64,000 bases of DNA from Sympetrum striolatum (Eukaryota > Arthropoda > Insecta > Odonata > Libellulidae): positions 103,421,657 to 103,485,656 of the forward strand of contig OX388343.1 of NCBI GenBank assembly GCA_947579665.1, read 5' to 3'. The notes under the pieces are model-generated. The model had not been told where the DNA came from and searched no databases. It saw nothing but the letters and a program-made list of their open reading frames with translations. Each line of letters starts with the position of its first letter. The first letter of the stretch is position 1. The translations under genes were made by a program, and so were the position numbers. Positions 23,110 to 33,200 of this stretch are shown in pieces.

Positions 23110-24120
23110 CTGCGTGGAGTAGACGAAAGCTTCAGAATAGGTGTGATTTACCTAGATTTTAGGAAAGCATTTGAAATAGTGCAACTCATAAAGATACTGC
23201 AGAATCGCGAAATTACTGCAACCAGTTTCACGTGGTCGATGATTAATGGTGAGATGAACAAAATGGAAGATGAGACTAAGAAGCCCCAATTTCAACAAAT
23301 AAAGTCCCTTGTATGTATGTATGTATGCATGTATGTATTAATCGTTCAGAAGACTGAGTCGTTTCTGATAGGCAAAAGTCAACGCGTGGTCATTAGCGTT
23401 TTTTCCATCGAACTAAAACTGCTATCAATCAGTTATTACTCAGAATAACGTCATTGGAACAATGTTTACCTTAATTTAAATATAAAGATGTAGTAGACAA
23501 CATATAAGGCCAATGTAGACATTTTAAAGAGAAATGGGAGGTACTTCACCGACGACACATTTACGTAAAGGAAAATTAAAATTGACGGATTATTTTAAGC
23601 GTGAAAAAATGTCAATCAATGAGCATTATCCTCTCACTGAACATTCACTTAAGATAATTCCTCAGCAATATTTTTAGCTCGGTGTTCGAATTCGGAAGTC
23701 ATCACACATACTCAGGCGTTTATTACCAGTACTAATTGACCGTTTCAAAAGTAGGAGTCAGGATGTATTGGGAGCCGCAGATATGACTGAGGCTGAGGAA
23801 AGAGCGTTCTCTTGGGCAGTCCATCGAGCGTCAAAGAGGCGGCTTATTTTTCATTAGTTGCGCGGAGTGGAATCCGCACGAGAAGGGTTTGATCTAGGAG
23901 AGCGTCCAACGAAGTGCAGATTGTTTAGGGTGGTTTGATAGCAGTAGATCAGAGATGATCAAAACCCTCGACTGGGAATCTCTAAAAGAAAGAAGAACCG
24001 GGTATAGGCACAACCCGTGGAAGATATTTTTAAGCGGTAATAAGCGTATAATAAGAATTTTCGCATTTATCACGAAAATGATTATAGAAATAACAGACAA
24101 CTATTACGACTCTATTTACC
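23110..24120 (+). pseudogene. Heavily decayed LINE reverse transcriptase
   Basis: Two separated pieces are recognisable. At 23120-23200 the frame reads DESFRIGVIYLDFRKAFEIV, matching reverse-transcriptase motif A (x-x-x-Y-L-D-F-x-K-A-F-D-x-V), which carries the first catalytic Asp. At 23943-24000 it reads SRSEMIKTLDWESLKERRT, the C-terminal block around D-W-E-S-L-x-E-R-R. The roughly 750 bases between them have no clear homology apart from a (GTAT)n microsatellite at 23311-23338, so most of the palm and thumb are lost or scrambled. Order and strand agree, so I read it as one old copy, but two independent fragments are possible. Confidence 0.55.
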
Positions 24121-24187
24121 AGATAATATAAGGCATCTCGAATCCGATAGTGAATTAGGGAGTTCGGTGAATTAACACCCCTTGCTA

Positions 24188-24425
24188 TAATAATAGTAAA
24201 TGGCCTTTATTCGAGCGAGATTGAGACTAGAAAGTCTCTTTTTACACCTAACCCATCTTCATATGCGAAACAGAAAGAAAAAGATAGTTTGCAAAAGTGC
24301 ACGAAGAAAACTAGTGTGTGGATTTAAAAAAACCTAAGCTGAGGGCTCAGGAAAAATTTCCACTGCAGGAAAACACTCACAAGAAGAGGAGTGTGAAAAA
24401 CCTGCGAAACCTACATATAGAAAAC
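24188..24425 (-). repeat. LINE 3' UTR/tail repeat, copy A
   Basis: This segment and 25092-25358 are the same repeat in the same orientation. Shared blocks in order on the plus strand: a TTATTCGAGCGAGATTGAGA / TTATAGGCGAGATTGAGA start, then CTA-AAAGTCTC, AAAAAACCTAAG, CTGCAGGAAAACAC, CACAAGAAG / CACAAAGAAG, and GTGAAAAACCTGC. Read on the minus strand, the element ends with AATAAA and a short TTATTA-type tail, as a LINE 3' terminus would. No protein is recognisable. It abuts the LINE pseudogene at 23110-24120, which is on the opposite strand, so the two are probably unrelated insertions. Confidence 0.6.
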
Positions 24426-25091
24426 TATATATTGTGAAGAAGGAGAATAAATAGATTTATGAAAGACAAGCAGAGAATAGATAAACATTTTGCAAAAGAT
24501 ACAGGGCTATACGCCGTATAGTGGCTTACAGGGGACTAATGTAAGGACAGGACCTTATGAGGCTCACCGTTTATCATCCACATTTTCATCTTTAAATTTA
24601 CGGCGATTTAAGCGCTTCATCTATTTCGAAATAGCATAATTTAATGTTTAATTCTCTTCTTTTAAAATGTTAGTTGGAAATTTACCCATATCTTTCTTTC
24701 TCTTACCTAAATCTTTCAGATTTCTTTCCAGCATAATTTGCAGATTTCAGCTTATCCGAGCGTTATAGAAGATATTTTGGTAAATCTTTTCGAGAATTTA
24801 TGGATTACTCGAGTAAATGGTTAAAGGTAATACAGTAATAATCTCACTTGAGCTTTTTCAGCAAATACTACTAATACGGTTTTCTCCAAACATTTCAAAA
24901 TATTCAGAAGTTTCTAATTATAACTTAATGACTCATTTAAGTAGTATTTCGGTCAAAATTTCCTGAGGTTATAAAAAATTGTGACTATCACCGCAAATAC
25001 GACCTATACTCTTCGAGAAGCACACATACTGCCATAATACGTCTTTTATACCAGGACTATCATATTATGTCTGGAGAAAGAATAGAAAATA

Positions 25092-25358
25092 TATTATTAT
25101 TATTATTATTAGAGGTCTTTATTATAGGCGAGATTGAGACTAAAAAGTCTCCTCTTCCGTCTAACCTGTCGTTTAGTTGTTACGTTATTGTAAGTATATT
25201 ACATTTATCAATGAAAACTTAGAGGAATATAGAAGAAAGTGTAAGAAGGGGTTGCGGATGTAAAAAAAACCTAAGAAAAGCTTAGGAAAAAATATCCGCT
25301 GCAGGAAAACACCCACAAAGAAGGGGGGCGTGAAAAACCTGCACAAACCTACCGATAG
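25092..25358 (-). repeat. LINE 3' UTR/tail repeat, copy B, with (TAA)n tail
   Basis: Second copy of the repeat at 24188-24425. On the minus strand it ends GAGACTTTTTAGTCTCAATC, CGCCTATAATAAAGACCTCT and then a (TAA)n tract at 25092-25110. AATAAA followed by a pure trinucleotide tail is the 3' signature of CR1/RTE-like LINEs. The (TAA)n is longer and cleaner than in copy A, so this insertion is probably younger. Confidence 0.65.
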
Positions 25359-26341
25359 CAAAAACTAAAAGACATTAAAGAAAACAATGTACCTACAACC
25401 TGGAAAATTACAAGAAATGCTAGAGAAATATTATCAAGACAAATAATGAAAGTTGATAAAAATTAAATGTAGAGAAAACAGTAAGTAGATAAATACACTT
25501 GTGATAAAAAATATGACTGAACTAGAAAAAAGCATGTACCTTATTTAGCTTGACTACAGAATTTATTTCCGAGGGTTTCCGCATTTCCCTCTAGATAATC
25601 GCTTCATAAGCGCTCAAACAATGATTTATGACTCCAACCTTGCAAATCCACCAAAGGTGCGTACGTGAGAATTATGTCAGCGCATGCGCTGGATTTATAA
25701 ATTTTTAAGCCAGATCGTGATGACTTTATGACCGCTTCAATAAGCCTAACTTTCCATATGGTGTACATACACAGCGCCCGCATTGAGCCCGCAATTCATT
25801 CCTCCCCCACTCATCCGCTGTTGTTTTCCAAAGCATCGGTTACGCTCATTATCGGCACACGAACACTCTTTTCCTCGCAGCATCCATGTCAGGGCGCCTC
25901 GGGTTCGATCCCGCCGGTCCCTCGCTCGCCAAATGAGGATTCTTTTTTTTTAATTTTTCGTTCCAACGCCATCCATCATGCCCGTTTTCGAGGATTTCCT
26001 TTTGCTGAGTCGCCTAATCCCAATGCTTTTCCAGCCCTAAGCCAAACGAGTTATTGGCGTATCCTCTCCCTTCATATCAAACTTCCTCGGAGCGCTGTCA
26101 ACGTATATGTGAATGGGTGCTGGAGGCTGACTCGGATGAGTAAAAAGTGTTGGGTGCGCTTGCGATGGAAAATCAATCAAAGTGCGCGTATCAGCTCCTA
26201 AATTGTTTGTCTATCCTCCTTGAGATATTTTTCTTTATCTGAGGCTCTCGCAATAGACACAGTTTTGGCAGCAGAAGGTGATTTCGCTCAGGTACGCACC
26301 TTGAAAAAATCTCAATGAAGATCAGAGATGAAAAAACAGAC
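25359..26341. other. Unrecognised stretch containing the longest open frame of the window (157 codons)
   Basis: The frame 25728-26201 (plus) translates to a protein rich in S, P, R, I and H, with no domain, signal peptide or periodic feature that I recognise. Inside it, 25890-25925 contains CGGGTTCGATCCCG, a T-arm/B-box-like palindrome that could be a tRNA-SINE scrap. No splice-site pattern or polyA signal makes a convincing gene. I leave it as an unexplained frame. Confidence 0.3.
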
Positions 26342-26407
26342 AGGACTGGGTCTCGAATCTCTCTATTACCGGTCGGTTGCTCTATCTTATTAAGCTATCC
26401 GCCCAGA
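26342..26407 (-). repeat. tRNA-derived SINE head
   Basis: On the minus strand, GGGCGGATAGCTTAATAAGA begins a tRNA-like segment with an A box (TAGCTTAATAAGATAGAGC) and a B box (GATTCGAGACC) spaced as in a tRNA. The 7-base start GGGCGGA does not pair well with the 3' end, and the anticodon arm is not stable. It is therefore a pol III-type SINE head or old tRNA pseudogene, not a working tRNA. It is unlike the SINE at 13622 (different A box). Confidence 0.55.
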
Positions 26408-27699
26408 ACTTCCTGTTTGGCAGACTTTGTAGGCGGGGGTGGTATAGTTGGTTATACGAGAAAATTCTGCGGAAAGTTTTTATAATAGAACTTTCGTAAT
26501 TATGCGAAATTTTAAGGTGAAGCTCTATTTTAATAATTAAATCGTATGTTTAATTTTTATACCATAAAGAAAAAAAAACATTTTCGTTTCGGCGTATGTA
26601 CACGATATTTTAAGAGCAGAAAAAAGCAGTTAATCGAAGGGAAGTAAATGCGGCATTTAAATTAATGATTGCTTGGGATTAAACATTTTGTGTAATATTT
26701 CTGTTAAGGCATAGAGAGTTAGTTAGCTATTTAGTGACCAGAAAATGTTAAAATAGCTACAGAAAGGGAACATAGGATCCAAGCAGCTTTGTCTTGACTT
26801 TAGTAACCTTTTTTAACATCCTAGTACTTCGTAGAAAAATTTTGTTTAAGTGTTCTAATAATTTTAGAATGCTATATTTTACAACCTCAAAGAATAAGGG
26901 CATTGACAATTACAGAAAAAATATTCTCCTATTTCTAAAGATAAAATACCAACTAACAGAATATCTTCAATTTAAACTAAATAAGTACTACCTGTTCGCT
27001 TATGAAAAATTATCATAATGATAAAGTATTGAGATACATTAGAATTTCCGATGTTAAATTCGTCAAAAGAAAAGTCTAGGGAATCATATATGTAGTACAC
27101 ATATCAAACCCAAATTCTCTAAAAAATCGCATTGAATGCGTTTATATCGAATACAGATATTTTTTCGATGTCGTTGGTATACATGTCTATTATGAGGTTA
27201 TATTTCAAGAGGATATTTTGAAATAGTTGCTCAGAATGCTCAAATGCTTCTTATAAGAATCTCAAGATACCCTAATAAATAGCTTTTTGTGAAAGCTCAC
27301 AGGTCATGCTGAAAAGTACTACTGGAAATTCACCGTAGCCAAGGTCAATTAATGTTTTTCCATCCCAATATAAAGTGAAATCGCCCAATGGTTTAGTTGA
27401 TTTTTTTTCTGTCCGTTTACGCTTAACAGCACTGGTATAGTTAAAATACCTCGTTAATGAAAACGGAATTGTATTTTCGTTTTAAGTATTATTGAGCTCA
27501 ATTAGCTGACAAAAGCTCCAGATATGTATATAACTATACTTATATAACCATATGCTGAGCTAAACTATGGCAGTTATAGATGAATATTTTTGTTTTGATC
27601 CATGAATAAAATAAAATCCCTGATAAATTTAGTTCTAATATCTGTGGATGCTATTAAAAGATATTAAAACAATAAATTGAATATATCAATGCAATAACA
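26408..27699. other. Unrecognised AT-rich stretch
   Basis: No recognisable coding or RNA feature. Short frames (for example 26794-27018) are K/N/F/I/L-rich translations of AT-rich DNA. Confidence 0.5.
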
Positions 27700-27767
27700 A
27701 ATGGAAGATACAACGAAAATTCATGGTGGTCAAATTAGCTTCCTGAATTTTCGTTGTATCTTCCATT
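27700..27767. repeat. Perfect 24-bp inverted repeat (pre-miRNA-sized hairpin)
   Basis: The arm at 27700-27723 (AATGGAAGATACAACG then AAAATTCA) is exactly complementary to 27744-27767, with a 20-base loop at 27724-27743. The bases just outside and just inside do not pair. Transcribed from either strand it would form a 68-nt hairpin, the size of an animal miRNA precursor. Perfect pairing is more typical of a hairpin siRNA locus or a young foldback repeat than of a miRNA, which usually has bulges. Confidence 0.7.
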
Positions 27768-29981
27768 AGTACTTGTAAATTCAATGCTACGAAGCTCAAA
27801 TGGTACAAATTTACGGCGTAAAAACGTAGAATACTCATTCGGACTTTTGATCCTCAATTACTGACTATTGATAATTATCCACGTAAAAAACTTCAAGAAG
27901 GAGCTAACGCTGGTCATTCTAATATTAATAAATGACAATACACCTACCATAAGTTTGAAAATACCAATTTTATTCTGAAAATTGCTTATTAAATCATCTT
28001 TTTTCATTGCTATAAATCATTTCCTTGCTTTCCTCCATATGTACACACATCGATCTAAATTTCAATCTGTAAACCATCCGTTTTCAAATCCGATTCATTT
28101 CCGAACTGTGCAATTGCAATAATTAGAAGTTTGAAATATCCAAAAGACGGCTTTTCGAGATTTCAAATCTCTAATTCATTAACATCCATGTTCCAAATTT
28201 TCTTTCTTTACTGCAATCGCAATAATGTCCATACGTAATACAATTGTGTCAGTATCATACCATCGTATGGGATGTTGCTGACATTTATTTCTTCTACAGC
28301 TTTCATCACTGGATCTTATCTCCAAAACAATACATATCTACTATATACTTTTTCTTACTGTCTAAAAATTAATTCAATAGATGTATTATAAATCATAAAC
28401 ATGACACTCTTGATTCTCCGTTTCTTATAATTAAAGCTCTCCGCATCACTTCGCTTATAATTAAGTGCGTAATTATTTTGTTTGTTATATGTATATCTTC
28501 TTAATGGCTAACAATATTATGATAATGATTAATATTATAATGCTGGAAGCTTGATATTACTATATCATATTCTTTTTACTGGATTTGAATTTCCTTACTT
28601 CTGCTTTTATCCTTGGTCGACGCCATGTGTCTCAGACGACTGTCAGCCCATCCATGTTGATGAGGCATTTCAAATGGGTGCCGTTGCCAATTGGTGAGGG
28701 TTAATATTTTGACTGATTAATATCAGAGCGTTAATTGAAACTATGTACAGTTGATGATACAATATCGCTTTTAGATTCATGTTTATTTTATATCGAGGTC
28801 TTTAATGCAAACACTTAATACAAAAATCATGTTAGATCCACGTAAATTTTGTACGATTAATATTAGCACGTGATCATCTTTTTTTCATTTGGACGCCAAA
28901 GTGAAGTTTAGCAGCTGTGAATAAAATAAGAAAAACGAGCTCAAGAAATAGCCCGTGTTCTGTGCGCGCATTTCAGAGAAGGAAGAAGAACTTCTCTTTC
29001 TTTAAATTGAGTCTCTCCCCGAGAGGGCCCTTTTACGCCCACACATTAAATGAGCTCATTACAATTAACGTTTGAGCCCTCATCCGCTGCCTTAGAAACA
29101 GCTAATGTCAAATTATCAAAATCTCGCGTGACTGGTATAACTGGAAGGAAATTATTCCGTTTCCTCTCTTTCGTGAAACGCATTAAGTAATCCATAGCCG
29201 TTTTTGCCGACTGACGCACACATTTTTTGGGAAATCTTCATTTTCCCCGAAGAGCAAAGGGGTTGGAGGTATTTTTTGAGTTGGAAAATTGTAAATTTGG
29301 TATTTCAGTCGAAGAAATATTTTTATGTACTCTTTTTATTCCAAAATTGCAGAAAATCACATTCATCCGATACTAAAGCGGGAGGTGATTGAAAGACGTA
29401 TTTAATCATATCGAGCTCATCTACGGTTTTGTCTAGCAAAATATTGCTATAAAGAATGGATGCCTTTAAGTTTTATCCTCGTAAGGCCGACAGCTTGCAA
29501 ATCGACGTAATCGTTGATAGAAATTTCTTTCAAATCGCTTCGATTAGAAATTTCAAGGTTGATAGAAACTTCTTTGCGATGAACTGATTGCCATACATCC
29601 TTCTGTTGATAGTCCTTCAGGAGGTGTGATTGTTTAGATCCTTTTTAGTACAATACGGGAACCATCTTCCATACCCAAATGCTAAATGTGTGTAATAAAA
29701 GGCGTGTTATTACGAAGATGAGGGAACAAATGAAGTCGAAATATTGTAATACTGTACCGAGCCATAAGAATGTTACTTTTATTCCAATCGAGTTACATTT
29801 TGCTATGCTTTTCGGCTTAGTGCTACTATCCATGCTTAAAATTTATATTTATATCATAATATTCTCTATTTATATGATAAGATGTGAAAAAATTAATTAA
29901 AGTATGCTTAACCAATGTTTTAATGCTCATTCAATGCACGATACAGATTCAGGGTTAATTTTGTGGTACTTATTAACTTGT
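27768..29981. other. Unrecognised stretch
   Basis: No protein or RNA gene seen. The part 28900-29130 is somewhat G+C-richer, with a short palindromic CCCCGAGAGGGC element, but has no frame of interest. Confidence 0.45.
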
Positions 29982-30066
29982 AAAAAATCCATGGTAATTA
30001 AACTTTTACTACTATTTGCTAATAAATAGTGGTCTAGTAAAAGTTTGTTTACCATGGATGTTTTTT
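29982..30066. repeat. Long imperfect hairpin (about 33 paired bases, 6-base loop)
   Basis: The left arm 29982-30017 (AAAAAATCCATGGTAA, ACTTTTACTA, CTATTT) pairs with the right arm 30024-30066 around the loop GCTAAT. Pairing is broken only by a 2-base bulge (CA), a small mismatch near TTA/ACA and a 4-base bulge (GACC). An 85-nt stem with bulges and a tight loop is within miRNA-precursor size, but a foldback MITE is equally possible. CCATGG occurs in each arm and again in the tandem repeat at 30235. Confidence 0.65.
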
Positions 30067-30234
30067 CTCATTCAATGCTTTTAATCATGTTGGTTCTTTT
30101 TATCATCTTCTCCCACGTTTTTACACGAGGATTTAAACAGAGATTCTTATCCTGCAATCTCAGAGATGAGATATTTATTTACTTTTCATTAGAAAGTTTA
30201 AAATTATGTTAAACCCCTGGGTTCTTGCAAAAAT

Positions 30235-30272
30235 CATGGTACAGCCATGGTACTGCCATGGTACTATCATGG
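30235..30272. repeat. 11-bp tandem repeat with CATGGTAC core
   Basis: Three consecutive 11-mers, CATGGTACAGC, CATGGTACTGC and CATGGTACTAT, are followed by a partial CATGG. The core is shared with the arms of the hairpin 170 bases upstream (CCATGGTAA / TTACCATGG), so both may belong to one small element of about 29.95-30.30 kb. No function can be read from it. Confidence 0.6.
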
Positions 30273-33200
30273 TTTTCATTCAATTTTTTGTTAAGTATAA
30301 CAGATTAGCAAGGAGTTTTCTCCTCCAGAAGTGGTCATATATATGAATGCTGTCCTCTTAAACTGGATTTTCAAACCCTTTTATAAACATATTTACTTTT
30401 TAGACAACAATAGTATAACTTTATTGCTCCAAGTGAAGAAATATTAACAATTATCTTTGATTGAACGGTAATGGCGCTTTAAAGTCATCTCTTCAATGTA
30501 AACTATAATTAGTAAGACAAGTGGCATATATATGAAAACTAAGTTGATAAAAGTTCACTAAGATATACTATAGAGATATAGTAAATTAATCAAATAGTGA
30601 TATCATTTAAATGCGTCTGGATACAGAATGTGACTGGAAACTATATAACTCTAATTTCAAGAAATAACAGCTTAATGCGACGATAAGACGTGTGAAAGAT
30701 GATGACTTCAGAAAGATGAATGTTTTATTTTTAGTAGAAGATAAGCGATGAGTAACAAGAGAAGATCAGGCATATCTTTATAAAACATTAAGTTACGTTT
30801 TCTACTAAGTTTTATTTAAATACACGATTTACTACACGATTCGACGCATCGAATCGAATCAGTGAATTAATGCGAATTGAATGACTCAGATGTGACTATT
30901 GACGCACAGAGAGAAAGATACTAAAGGAAGTCAATGCACGGAGACATTCAGTCTATTTTATAAGAGAGTTCATTAAAGTACTTATCGAAAAAAGGTGAAT
31001 TTTGAGTAATGAGGAGACATTAATTCAGTATCCAATGGACCGAAGACTTTTAATCGCTCCACATTCACTCATTCTTGGCAAATCCGAGAAGAGGGAGCAC
31101 TTTTCCGCGAATAACCTCTGATCCCCCGGCGCCGAACCTACTTGCTTCCCGCCTTCCTCTCGAGACTTCCATTTCGACTCTCTTTTGTCTGGCGCCACAT
31201 CGATTCCATATCGCTGCATGACGAAAAGGCCACCTCTATGTTTGTTCCATTCTCTAAATCCTCGCGCCTAATCGGCTGACAGACGCGAGTGATATTCGTC
31301 TGAGCGTTTATCCCTTTTTCAGGCGGGACGTTTGACCGGAAAACGCGACGATTTCGTTAAAATGGCGAATTCATACATCGCCGGCTGATGCATGGCTTTG
31401 ACTCTTCGTAAATAGCTGTTCGTTCGCCTCGTGGGCGTTGCAGGATGAAGGATATCGAATTAGGGAACCGAAGATATGGGTTGAAACACAGAGAGAAATG
31501 AAAAAAGTGGGGAGAGAGGGAGATGAAAGGAAGTGAATTCATGGCAGAGGAAGAAATGGCGTGCAATCAAATGGCAGAGTGTTTGCAGCTATTTGCTGAA
31601 GAAAGAGAGACTGCGAGACTTTAGAGAAGACTGCGATAGTGCATACGAAATAAAATAGTAGGGGGTTAAGCAAAAGAAGTGAAGGTGGAAATTTTGAATT
31701 GATTATCGGAATAGAAGATATTTCAATCATTAACTTACAGCAGAACAAATACCTAACTACCTATCTACTTATGTTACTTAAAGAATCATTAAATTGTTAT
31801 GTGTTTTAATTTTATTCGGTGCAAGTCAGATGAAATAGTAGGCTCCAAGAGGATTGTTGCAAACGATGAATGAGAAGGTTAATGCAAAAATTAAGAATCG
31901 TCACCTTTCTCGTGACATTCTATGACCCCCAATAGTGAATATTTACCGAGTAATTCTGCGCAGCTTAAAAATATCGGTAAATGGTTTAAAAGTCAAATGA
32001 TAATTAAAAACGAACCCTCTCGAGATGCTCCGAATATTTAAAGCAGGAGTGAGTATCAACACCGTGGGCTAGTAATAATTTTCTCATTTTTTATGCAAAT
32101 AATCTCTTACTATGATCATATCTCCAGGCAGATAGAACAGAACATTCAGAATATATTTGGACAAGCACTTGAGGAACTCTTAACTGAGCGAATAGTATTT
32201 CGTATGCCAACGAGTATTGTGTTCGAGAATCTGAAAATATCTTTCTCCATGAGGTGACACTATCTGTTAAGAATTGTCTTAACAATCAGTAAGCATAACC
32301 CAGGTAATGCAATACATGGGATGAGAATATTTGGAAGAAACAGGATTTAATTTCTAACTAGATATCTTTTATAAATTAGGAAATAAATATGATATCTCGG
32401 AAGACGTTCCGGATATTATGCGTCTACCCTGATACATGCATTGATAAGATTCCACGAAGAGTAAAGGAAACAGTTTCAGAGCTCGTTCTGTTTTAGAAAT
32501 TCAGTTTTACAAGGATGCTATACGACAGTAACTAATTAAGGGAAAAAGCTAAAGGATGCATGACAAAGGACCCTGCCACACGCCGGAAGGCTTATAATTG
32601 TAGTATCTGGGTATAAGTCTTAAAGAAGTTACGAATGTGCGAAATATGAATAAAATTCACAGTCTCTGGCGATGTCTTGTGGAAATACGTCATGATGAAG
32701 AAGAAAAATATGTACATTTTTGAACACAGTATTTAAATACTGTGGAAAAAGTACAAATTGTTCTTCCTCATCGTATGAAATATGGTTGTAGTTTACATGG
32801 AAAAAAGTTTCTTTACCATCTTAAATTTTGAAAAAATATTACGTAATATTGCAGGATGCTATTCATCATGAAATACTTTACTCCGATATTGCGTAAATTT
32901 GTAAGCATTAAAAACCAAAAGTTTTACAATTGGAGAGTCACAATGCTTATACAATGAAATAGCGCTAAATCTATTAGTTCCCTGATTGCCGTTATCGTTT
33001 TTAGATTGAAATTCTAGGGATGAAATCCTCTTTGTTCCCTTATTTGTTACGTCACTTCATTTCATATGAGTATTTCCGTCGAAGCAGTCTAAAACCTTTG
33101 ATGCATCTTGACCTGAGAACGCCAAACTCTTTCAATTCGACTTCATTATCAGAATTTAATGAAGGTATCATCCACATGCCGACCACACACTCTCCCTGGG

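Noticed and set aside
23311..23338. (GTAT)n tract, considered as a regulatory or structural element
   Set aside because: A short simple repeat inside a decayed LINE; nothing indicates function.
25890..25925. CGGGTTCGATCCCG, considered as a tRNA gene
   Set aside because: Only a T-arm-like palindrome; there is no A box, D arm or acceptor stem at tRNA spacing.
25728..26201. 157-codon frame, the longest in the window
   Set aside because: No recognisable domain, low-information S/P/R-rich composition, no exon or polyA context, and it crosses a tRNA-like B-box scrap; kept only as an unexplained frame.
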